Shown here: positions 1 to 11,500 of the stretch, one piece after another
How positions within the stretch are numbered: position 1 is the first letter of the stretch
How the letters are laid out: each line of letters opens with the position of its first letter
From: Atrina japonica
Taxonomy: Eukaryota; Mollusca; Bivalvia; Pterioida; Pinnidae
Assembly (NCBI GenBank): GCA_030159075.1
Contig: BROG01000401.1
Coordinates: 372,001 to 436,000 of the forward strand
DNA: 64,000 nt
Direction of reading: 5' to 3'
Notes under the pieces: generated by a model
Database searches by the model: none
What the model was told of the DNA's origin: nothing
Seen by the model: the letters and a program-made list of their open reading frames with translations, nothing else
Translations under genes and position numbers: made by a program

Positions 1-1485
1 TGGTCTAATAATGTGATGGTCCCTTAGTGAGATAGTCTCCTTTTGTGAGGGTCCTTTTCATTTCTTAGTGTGATGGTCTCCTTAGTGAGGTGGTCCTTCC
101 CTCTCTATCCTCTAGGTAGTGAGGTAGTCTACTTAGCATGTGGTCTAATAATGTGATGGTCTCCTTAGTGAGAGGAAGGGAACTCCCTGTGTGATGTGAG
201 GGTCTCTACTTAGTGTGATGGTCTCCTTGTGTGAGGTGGTCTATTCCCTCCTTATTCTTTATTAGTGTTTCTCCTTAGTGAGGGAGTCTACTTAGTGAGG
301 TGGTCTCCTTAGTGAGGTTGTCTCCTTAGTCAAATGGTCTCTTTAGTGTAATGGTCTCCTTAGTGTAATGGTCTCCTTAGTGTGGTGGTCTCCTTAGTGT
401 AATAGTCTCCTTAGTGTGATGGTCTCTTTAGTGTAAGTCTCCTTAGTGTAATGGTCTCCTTAGTGTGATGGTCTCCTTAGTGTAATAGTCTCCTAAGTGT
501 GATGGTCTCCTTAGTGTAATGGTCTCCTTAGTGTAATAGTCTCCTAAGTGTGATGGTCTCCTTAGTGTAATGGTCTCCTTAGTGTGATGGTCTCCTTAGT
601 GTGATGGTCTCCTTAGTGTAATAGTCTCCTAAGTGTGATGGTCTCCTTAGTGTAATGGTCTCCTTAGTAAAGTGGTCTCTTTAGTGAGGTGGTCTCCTTA
701 GTAAGGTGGTCTCCTTAGTGTGGTCGCCTTAGTGAGGGAGTCTCTTTTAGTTTAAGTAGGTATGTCTCCTTAGTAAGGTGGTCTCCTTAGAGTGGTCGCC
801 TTAGTGAGGGAGTCTACTTAGTGAGGTGGTCTCCTTAGTAAGGTGGTCTCCTTAGTGTGGTCGCCTTAGTGAGGGAGTCTCTTTAGTGTAGTTGTCTCCT
901 TAGTAAGGTGGTCTCCTTAGAGTGGTCGCCTTAGTGAGGGAGTCTACTTAGTGAGGTGGTCTCCTTAGTAAGGTGGTCTCCTTAGTGTGGTCACCTTAGT
1001 GAGGGAGTCTCTTTAGTGTAGTTGTCTCCTTAGTGAGGTGGTCTCCTTAGTGTGTTCTCCTTAGTGAGGGAGTCTACTTAGTGAGGTGGTCTCCTTAGTA
1101 AGGTGGTCTCCTTAGTGTGGTCACCTTAGTGAGGGAGTCTCTTTAGTGTAGTTGTCTCCTTAGTGAGGTGGTCTCCTTAGTGTGTTCTCCTTAGTGAGGG
1201 AGTCTACTTAGTGAGGTGGTCTCCTTAGTGAAGTGGTCTCCTTACTGAGGTGGTCTCCTTAGTGTGGGAGTCTCCTTAGTGAGGGAGTCTCCTTAGTGTG
1301 TTCTCCTTAGTGAGGGAGTCTACTTAGTGAGGTGGTCTCCTTAGTGTGTTCTCCTTAGTGAGGGAGTCTACTTAGTGAGGTGGTCTCCTTAGTGAAGTGG
1401 TCTCCTTACTGAGGTGGTCTCCTTAGTGTGGGAGTCTCCTTAGTGAGGGAGTCTCCTTAGCAGGTGGTCTCCTTAGAGAGGTGTT
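1..1485. repeat. Minisatellite of GGTCTCCTTAGTG words with 130-bp higher-order repeat
   Basis: The whole stretch is built from 15-19 bp words such as GTCTCCTTAGTGAGGTG with many variants. Between about 870 and 1260 a higher-order unit of exactly 130 bp recurs (matching words start at 871, 1001 and 1131). The same words form the interior of the MITE-1 copy at 18049-18304. It lies in the intron after exon 19 and continues to the left edge of the window. Confidence 0.95.
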
Positions 1486-2040
1486 CTTTAGGTGAGAATA
1501 TATTGTATTTCATTTTTCAATAGTCTCTTGACAAATTATACATCATTTCAGCAAACCGGCAGTCTGCCCAATGTCAAGATTCAGACATGGCTTTTAAAGT
1601 GGTCAGACATTTTGTTGGCCAATAGTAACAAAACTGTTGTATGTTATCATTCAATACACAACTTTTATATTACATTGTATGTACAATGTAAGATGACCAA
1701 TTTTAAAGGCATATGGGTTGTCATTTTGATAGATAAAAATATATCCCATGAATAGATTTGAACTATTTGAAAATAACTATAAAGCTAATATTGTCATAGA
1801 AATTTTATCATACATAGAATAAATGAGATACGCCAATGATTGGTATTCCTTCTATCCATGAAAGAATCCAATGTTAAATTGCCCATTATTTAATTATAAC
1901 AATTTTTTCAACCTGGGAATTTTTAAGAACATTTTATTTGTATAAAACCTAAAATATATGAAATATTTAATACAGACTAAACAAGAGTTGTCAGACGACA
2001 ACAAAGCTTGCTGGAATGGGTTTAAATTTTCAAAATAGGT
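1486..2040. other. AT-rich intron sequence, nothing recognised
   Basis: No exon with matching phase, element end or tandem repeat is seen here. A small open frame at 1492-1755 has no recognisable similarity and no splice context. Confidence 0.5.
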
Positions 2041-2044
2041 GTTG

Positions 2045-2350
2045 AACCTATAGCTGTCAGGTTTTAAGGTCAAGGTACAGCAACGTTTAACATTTTTCCA
2101 AAAGTAGGTCAAATTCTGAGGTCGAGGTAACTAGGTTAAAAGTCAAGACACCGAATGAAGGCTCTGGTCATAAGAAATCTATAAGTGAAATATCAAAGCC
2201 ATATCCCTCATGGTTTAAAAGATATAGCCTAGATTAATGTTTTTAAAATGTAGGTCAAAGTCCAAGGTCACTAGGTCAAAAGTCATCGTATCAAATGAAA
2301 GCTCTGGTCATAAGGAATCTATATGTAAAATATCCAAGTCATGTCCTTTG
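2045..2350. repeat. Two tandem copies of a roughly 160-bp AGGTCA-rich repeat
   Basis: Two diverged copies share AGGTCAAGGT, AACTAGGT or CACTAGGTCAAAAGTCA, GAATGAAGGCTCTGGTCATAAG, then ATCTATAwGTrAAATATC. The type of repeat is common in mollusc DNA. It abuts the donor side of exon 19. Confidence 0.75.
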
Positions 2351-2448
2351 CGATTAAAAGACAAACCACAATAATTTTGATAAAAATAAAATTCAAGTAT
2401 TAAAATATCATTAAAATAATTTTATAGATTAAAATTTCTTTAACATAC

Positions 2449-2556
2449 CAAAACTGTCGAAATTGTTGATCAGTGTTTTGATACAGGCACTTTTCCCAGC
2501 ATACACTTTGCCCGTATCATCGGCAAATGTTCCATCAATTATTCTGAGATCCGTAC
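2449..2556 (-). CDS. Coding exon 19: possible kinase beta2-beta3 (gene continues past base 1)
   Basis: Codes residues 1053-1088, phase 1 in (acceptor TGTTATTTTTAG) and phase 1 out (donor GTATGT). The peptide contains RIIDGTFADDTGKVYAGKSACIKTL. It matches a tyrosine-kinase N-lobe in pattern: G-T-x-x-x-D/N-x-G-K before beta3, then A-C-I-K-T-L with Lys1079 at the ATP-anchoring position (MET has the comparable HGTLLDNDGKK...CAVKSL). No further exon is found between here and base 1, which is mostly tandem repeat, so the remainder must lie beyond the window. Confidence 0.8.
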
Positions 2557-5500
2557 CTAAAAATAACACAACAGAAGAATGAAATAAAATCCTTCAACTG
2601 TACAATAGAAGCCCTCACAACACCTCAACTTTATAATAACAGCCCTCAAAACACAACAGTGGAATGAAATAAAAACCTGCAACTGTACAACAGCAGCCAT
2701 CACAACACCTCAACTATACAACAGCAGCCATCACAACACATCAACTGTACAACAGCAGCCATCACAACACCTCAACCGTACAACAGCAGCCATCACAACA
2801 CCTCAACTGTACAACAGCAACCATCACAACACCTCAACTGTACAACAGCAACCATTACAACAACTCAACTGTACAACAGCAACCATCACAACACCTCAAC
2901 TGTACAACAGCAACCATCACAACACCTCAACTGTACAACAGCAACCATCACAAACCTCAACTGTACAACAGCAGCCATCACAACACCTCAACTGTACAAT
3001 AGCAGCCATCACAACACCTCAACTGTACAACAGCAGCCATCACAACACCTCAACTGTACAACAGCAGCCATCACAACACCTCAACTGTACAACAGCAGCC
3101 ATCACAACACCTCAACTGTACAATAACAGACCCACAATACCTTGACTGTACAACAGCAACCATCACAACACCTCATCTGTACAACAGCAACCATCACAAC
3201 ACCTCAACTGTACAACAGCAACCATCACAACACCTGCAACTGTACAACAGCAGCAGCCATCACAACACCTCAACTGTACAACAGCAGCCATCACAACACC
3301 TCAACTGTACAATAACAGACCCACAATACCTTGACTGTACAACAGCAACCATCACAACACTCATCTGTACAACAGCAACCATCACAACACCTCAACTGTA
3401 CAACAGCAGCAATCACAACACCTCAACTGTACAGCAACAACCATCACAACACCTCAACTGTACAACAGCAACCATCATAATACCTGCAAATGTACAACAG
3501 CAGCCATCACAACACCTGCTACTGTACAACAGCAGCCATCACAACACCTCAAGTGTACAACAGCAGCCATCACAACACCTCAACTGTACAATAACAGACC
3601 CACAATACCTCGACTGTACAACAGCAACCATCACAACACCTCAACTGTACAACAGCAGCCATCACAACACCTCAACTGTACAACAGCAGCCATCACAACA
3701 CCTCAACTGTACAACAGCAACCATCACAACACCTGCAACTGTACAACAGCAGCCATCACAACACCTCAACTGTACAACAGCAACCATCACAACACCTGCA
3801 ACTGTACAACAGCAGCCATCACAACACCTGCAACTGTACAACAGCAGCCTTACAACACCTGCAACTGTACAACAGCAGCCATCACAACACCTCAACTGTA
3901 CAATAACAGACCCCACAATACGTCGACAGTACAATAATGGCCTCACAACACCTCAACTGTACAATAACAGACCTCACAATACCTCAACTGTACAATAATG
4001 GCCTCACAACACCTAAACTGTACAATAGCACCCCTCACAACCCCTCAACTGTACAATAGCACCCCTCACAACACCTCAAGTGTACAATAGCAGACCCCAC
4101 AACACCTCAACTGTACAATAACAGACCCCACAATACCTCAACTGTACAATAGCAGCCATCACAACACCTCAACTGTACAATAGCAGCCCTCACAACACCT
4201 CAACTGTACAATAGCAGCCCTCACAACACCTCAACTGTACAATAGCAGCCCTCACAACACCTCAACTGTACAACAGCAACCATCACAACACCTCAACTGT
4301 ACAATAGCAGCCCTCACAACACCTCAACTGTACAATAGCAGCCCTCACAACACCTCAACTGTACAACAGCAACCATCACAACACCTCAACTGTACAATAG
4401 CAGCCCTCACAACACCTCAACTGTACAATAGCAGCCCTCACAACACCTCAACTGTACAATACCAGCCCTCACAACACCTCAACTGTACAACAGCAGCCAT
4501 CACAATACCTCAACTGTACAATAACAGCCCTCACAACACCTCAAGTGTACAAAGCACTTTCCCACATCTTAATTAGCTATCCCTTCCTGCCAATTTGAAC
4601 ATACCTGTGTTTGCCATTACACCTTTCTCTGTCATTATTCATTGATTTTTGTCACTACTGATTTTAAAGTAGGTATATAGATAACTATAACTACACCATC
4701 ATAATGAGTTATCATTTCTTTTACCATAAAACGTGGAAATTAATGCATGGGGGTAGTTTACACTAAATATGCAATGGTTTTCAGTGTAAATTACCCCCAC
4801 GTACCAGTCCCACGTACCAGTCCCACATTTGTGGTACGAATTATCGTTTAGTACAGGACTGGTAACAGTAAGGTGTGACATCACATAAAAAACCCACACA
4901 TATGGTTTGCATAAGAAAATTGCGTAACGAACAACACACTGAAATATCCACTTTTAAAGCTATATAAGTAGCTGAAGCAGCACATACAACTTTACTTATG
5001 GTTTCAATCACCCAACAATAAGAGAACCTTCCTCATGCATGTATTGATGTACTAGTATTACCGTAATCGACCCACTAAGCACCCAGGGCATTACAAAAAT
5101 CAGGAAAAAGGGGTGGGCGCTTAATTGTACCAATTAATAGTCAAATTGACGTAAAAACAATTAATTTTGTATAAGTCACATTGGTAAAGTTGTTGTAGTT
5201 ATTACCAAGGACACTTATCAACATAATTTTGTTGCTAGGGTGATACAGACACACCGTTACCATGCTTTTTCTTGTCTACATCTCCTTGTCAACCAGTGAT
5301 CTAGAAAATATTCTCGATCATATGTAAAAAGGGGGAGGGGTGCTTATAGGGACATGGGCACTTAATATGTCGAATACGGTAAGCATTTATTGCACCAAAT
5401 AGTAATCCTATTAGATGTACGTTCAATCAATTGACAGCATTCCCCGGTGCTGTTTTGTGAAGATTTTCTCCTTTCATTTTGTTTATCTATGAAAAAACAA

Positions 5501-8500
5501 AACAACCAAAAACAAAACTTCTATGAAATTTTCTCTACATAACTTGAATCCATAAAGCTGTGTTGTACCTTTTTTGGTGCATCTGTTTCCAAGTTTAATA
5601 TCCATCATTTCAACCTTGCTAAATTCTATGTCTTTTCGAACTGATTCATTTATGCGATGCACAAAGTTTTCCCAGAGTTCTTTGTTCAATTTGACTCCAG
5701 TGTAACTGTTGGGTCTGGCATGTCGTCTTTCTGGTACAACTGTGCCGTCACTCCGAGTGTTATCTTGGACGCTGGTCAATCCAATGTCCCGAGGTTTACT
5801 TACTCCTAAGAAAAAGTACAAGAATATTGTATTTACTGTATACTAGAACGTTTTTGCCCCTGGTTATTTTTGCCCCATGGTTTTTTTCGCCCTTTTATGA
5901 CAGAAAATATATTTAACACCTACTAAATTCGCCCTAACTTACCATAGTCTCATGCATGGCATGTTTGTCCGTGCTTCAATTGTTTTCCTTGAAAATTTTG
6001 CTTTCATTTTAAATTCGCCCTCACATCTAAGGGCGATAATTGCAAAAATTAAATGGTATACAAAAATTTCCAGCTATACAGTAGGCCTATTATCATTAAG
6101 GGTAGAGATCTGAAGGACAAATACAAAACAATGCAAAATGTATTAACTCAAACACTACTGCCAAGAAACAAGAAAGGAATAATATTCTACAGCCCAGATA
6201 ATAACTTACATGGATAAAAGTCTATTCCCATTGGACAGTACATAACCTACTAACTGGATTTTACTTCTTGGAATCAAGAAATGACTCTGCAGGATGAGAA
6301 AAAATTTGAAAAATGACTCATCCAGTTGGATAAGTGATTTTGACAATCAATTGTCTCTAGACACCTTAAGGGCTTGTCCCACTTTTTTTAATAAACTTTA
6401 TGGAACAATTAAGACTATTATTTTTTACTTCTCTGATATGAGACATATCTAATTAAAATGGCAGTTCACGGAAACTGTTAGAGGCTAAAAAGTAAGATGC
6501 TATGAATGAAAGAAGAAAAATCACTCATCACTGCGGATAAGTACCCACTCCTAACTACTCGTCCCCATGCCAATTTCATCTTTCCAGGACAAGTGTATGG
6601 GTACATGTTTCTTGCCCTGCTCTGAAAAGGTTATAAAACAAGTACCATTTTTCTGTATAATTCTTGACTTTCTACTGCGACAGCATCTTATAACTATCAC
6701 TAGAACAACAATGAGGATGATAAAAACACTAGCTCCGATTGCAATCCCAATGAACTCTGTGGTGCTCCAGAAGTACATCAAGTTGACTGTCTTCACGTCG
6801 TAGACTACATCGCCAATTATCACCTGAAAAATGAACACAGATTACAAGCACCATGATAAGGAATATAGAAATACTGATTCATTTCAAAAGAAAGAAGTAA
6901 TTTCACCACAGGGAGATAGAGTATGTTTATAACAATCAGGCTCTGCACCTTCCCCTGATTCATACATTGACATGTTACTTTTGTTTCTGCGTTTGACTTT
7001 TATTCTTTTTTTTTATTGGGGGGTTACTACTTCATCATGTACAGATATTATCTTTCACAGTTTACCAATTTAATGTTTGTTTGTTTGGGGTTTTTTGGGG
7101 GGGATTAGGGGTATTACTACTATATGTACAGATATTATCTTTCACAGTTTACCAATTTAAATCTTGTTTGTTTGGTTTTGGGGGTTTTATTTTTTGTTTT
7201 TTAGGGGGTGTCTCTACTATATGTACGGATATTATCTTTCATAGTTTACCAATTTAAATCTTGTTTGTTTGGTTTTGGGGGTTTTATTTTTTGTTTTTTA
7301 GCGGGTGTCTCTACTATATGTACGGATATTATCTTTCATAGTTTACCAATTTAAATCTTGTTTGTTTGGTTTTGTGGGTTTTATTTTTTGTTTTTTAGGG
7401 GGTGTCTCTACTATATGTACGGATATTATCTTTCATAGTTCACCATTTTTGTTGTTGTTTTGTTTTGTTTTTGTTTTTTTTTGGGGGGGGGGGAGGGTTA
7501 CTACTACATGTACAGATATTATCTTTCATAGTTTACCATTTTTGTTGTTGTTTTGTTTTGTTTGTTTTTTTTTTTTTTGGGGGGGAGGGTTACTACTACA
7601 TGTACAGATATTATCTTTCACAATTTACCCTAATCTCTATCAGTACAAGATATGTCTGTTTATTGTACTGTAATTCATTTGATCATCTTTGGTAAATATC
7701 TACAAGACAAGACTGTGAGACATGACCAAATGAAAATTCCTTTTATCTAAGATAATATCAATGGAGGCAGTATTTCTTTTGGTCTTTTTTTAACTCATTC
7801 GTCCCTATAGTCACATTTGGACTGTCCTAAGGCATTGATTTACAGAAGAGTCCATTGTTTTTCAGTTTATAAAGGTGGAGGCAAGAACCTGATGAAAATA
7901 TACAAAATCAACTAAGGTCCCAGCAGGGCTAAAATCTGCAATGAACATTAATTAGAGACTTGGTGGTTTAAGGTGTAATGCTGTAACAACTCAGCCACAG
8001 TGGCCCCCAAAATTCCATCACTAAAAAAATTCTTACTGATCTTATTGTCAAGATGAATTTATAAACAACAAAATATGTATGTTATACTGTGTGTCTGTAT
8101 TTTAGTACCATATTCCAAGGTACCATAGCCAAGGGTGCTACAAAAATAGAGAAAAAATGGGTGGGTGCTTTGGGTGGGACCAATTGATAGTACAACGAAA
8201 AATTGTCTTGTTTTAGCACAGCCAAATCAAATATCTCCCTTTCTACAAAAAGAAAGAGTACCACTGTGCCTCTTGCACTGTTTAGTTCTAGAGAAATATT
8301 GTATTAATTGATGTTTGTTTATAACTGACACTTATATTTAATTTATTGAACATTTTTATGAGGGTGTTTATGTATCAGTTTCCATTGTTTATAGAGAGTT
8401 ATGCTCTGGACAGTACTTTTAACAAAGGGCAATAACTCTCTAGTAAAAAGGTCAATCCCTGTAAAGTTTGCTCATGACCATGTTTTGACCATGTATACCA

Positions 8501-11500
8501 TGTATCATCATCTTATCTCAAATATATAGAGAGTTATGCTCTGAACAGTATTTTTTAACAAAGGGCAATAACTCTGAAATAAAAGCTTAAGGTTTGATCC
8601 CCATAATTTTTGTTCATGACACATCGTCTTGATGTCATTACTATGTATAACAAATATCATCATCCTATCTCAGATATACAGAGAGAGTTATGCTCTGGAC
8701 AGTAATTTTTAACAAAGGGCAATAACTGTAATAAATGGGTCAATTCCCGTAATTTTTTTTCATGACACATTGTCTTGATGTCTTTACCATATATTGTCAT
8801 TATATCTAAAGTACAAAGAGAGTCATGCTCTGGACACGAAATTATTGGAAGAAGAAGAAGAAACTTGTAGAAAAACAATATGTCTACCTTCAGAGAAGGC
8901 AAGACATAATTGATGTAAAGCAGTTCATTTTTTATAAGACACAGTTGTAAAGTTGTAGATATTACCAAGGACAACTATCACCATTCTTCTGTTGCTTGGG
9001 GGGGGCTTTTTTTTGGTCAACCAGCTAGAAAAATGGTAAAAAAGTGATAAAATCTGAAGTATATGGGGAGGGGTGCTTATAGGTAAATATATGTAATACT
9101 GTGTATCTGTATTTTAGTATATACAACATATATATGATAGATGAAATACCTGAAGACGAACTTCTTCATCAGGTCCGGGGAAATCTATCTCTGGTTCACA
9201 AATGATCTGTGTGTCTGTAAAACTTGTTATTCGACATCCATACTGACCTAACTGAACTCTATAATCACTCTCACTACAACCAGATTTGAACCCTTTTCCC
9301 TGGAAAATATTTTGAAAGTGTTTAGAAGTCTTCAATCAGCATTTTTTAAGATATTTGTACCCAGTCTGATTACAGATATTCCTGAAGATCTCAAGCTGAC
9401 ATCTGTTCTTAAAATATTACGTTATGACATTAGTTCACAAGAAAAGTTTTTCTTTAAAAAATTGTCCATTCTAAATGCCAATTATATTTAACTACAAATA
9501 AAACATTTTAAAGACATGAAAGTAAAACATCAACCCTTTTAACACTGCAACATCACAGCTGCATAGTGACGTTATACACTGTAGCAGTTTACAATACTGC
9601 AACATCACAGCTGCATAGTGACATTATACACTGTAGCAGTTTACAATACTGCAACATTACAGCTGCATAGTGACGTTATACACTGTAGCAGTTTACACTA
9701 CTGCAACATCACAGCTGCATAGTGACGTTATACACTGTAGCAGTTTACAATACTGCAACATCACAGCTGCATAGTGACGTTATACACTGTAGCAGTTTAC
9801 ACTACTGCAACATTGCAGCTGCATAGTGACGTTATACACTGTAGCAGTTTACACTACTGCAACATCACAGCTGCATAGTGACGTTATACACTGTAGCAGT
9901 TTACAATACTGCAACATTACAGCTGCATAGTGACGTTATACACTGTAGCAGTTTATATTTTCTGCAGATGGCTCACTGTAGCATATTTTCATCATGATCA
10001 TTCAAATCAGATACTAAAAAGTCATTTTTAGAGTCGGAATCAAAGTTGAAAATATCTAAAACATCTTGGATAAGTGGCAGCCATTTTTCAACGACTTTCA
10101 GTCATCAATTTCAAAATAATACTTTTATATCCTTTGTAACTTGCTTATTTTCGCTGGCATCCATTACATTTACATGTGAAAATACAGACCTAAGTCTCAT
10201 CTAACTCTCGTTATAATCATGATTTCCGGTCATAAAGTGAAAGTGGGAAAATCCCAAATTAAAAGTGAAGCCACTGGAGGAGAAACACTAGGTGGTTTAC
10301 AACATTCTCGTAATCAGCGGTTGTATTTCTACCTGGCAGCAGTGGACTTTATCGTGAGTAGAGAACAGTAAATTTAGCAGGCATTATGTGACACTATCGT
10401 ATTGACAGGGTTAATCAAAATTTTTCGACCTATATTCTGAAGTGAAGTAAGTTTACCAACAGACATAAGAATAAGCCTCATTGAATGACCCATGATACAA
10501 GTGACCTTTACAGACTACGCTCTATTAATTGACCCATGATACAAGTGACCTTTAAAGACTAAGCTCTATTAATTGACCCATGATAAAGTGACCTTTACAG
10601 ACTAAGCTCTATTAATTGACCCATGATACAAGTGACCTTTACAGACTACGCTCTATTAATTGACCCATGATACAAGTGACCATTAACAGGCTAAGATCTA
10701 TTTAACTGATGCATTACACAAGTGACCTTTACAGACTAAGCTCTATTAAATGACCCTTGATACATATGACCTTGACAGACTTAATGCCACAAATTTTGAA
10801 AGTCCACTTTTCAAATTTTACCTAAAATTTCATTTAAAGTTTCTCTCTATCTATCCCCAAACTCCTTATAATGCCTAATTTGGGCTGAACAAATGGTGGC
10901 AGTATAACAAGGTTTTACTGTAATTAACTTTGATCTTGGTAATAAACTTTCAACTGAAACACTCAAAGATAATTAAAAGATAAAAAATTATGAAAACTTA
11001 AGGAAGATTTCTTACAAATTTTTCTTGATAAAGATTTTTTTTGCATCAAAAAGTGCAATATATTCCCTCCATTTTAATCTCTGTAGCCATACAATATCCA
11101 AATGATAACCAGAGAGTGAATTCAAAGTGTTACAATCACTGTATTGTCACAGACTGAAATCATACCTCAATTTGTATGGTTTTGTCAAATACAGGTCGAA
11201 ATTTTTCTATAGTGAATTCGGTAAAGACACGTGGATCTGAGATGAAAGTGATGACTTGATCTGTAAACATCCCGGTCAAGTTGTTGTACATAGTCAAGCC
11301 ATCAAAATAAAAGCCATACGTAGCTCTGTTGATATTGATAACCTTTGGTGTCTTACAAACTAACTGTCTACCGGAATTCCGACTGCTACATGCCTTGAAA
11401 ATAAAAAACAGAATCATAAATATGCATTACCGTATTCGACCCATTTAGCGCCCAGTGCTACAAAAATCAGGAAATAGGAGTGGGCACTGAATGGGACCAA

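Noticed and set aside
3662..3946. 94-codon Cys-rich minus-strand open frame resembling a small secreted peptide
   Set aside because: It is a translation of the 31-bp minisatellite; the Cys pattern is just the unit read in successive frames.
2597..4552. CRISPR-like appearance of regular repeats
   Set aside because: There are no unique spacers between constant repeats; whole units repeat head to tail. The context is an animal intron with no cas genes. The same applies to the other arrays.
2449..11393. Assignment of the gene as a plexin
   Set aside because: IPT domains and a single membrane helix fit, but there is no Sema or PSI domain. The head is laminin-like, and the cytoplasmic start resembles a kinase N-lobe more than a plexin GAP. 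It is kept only as an alternative.
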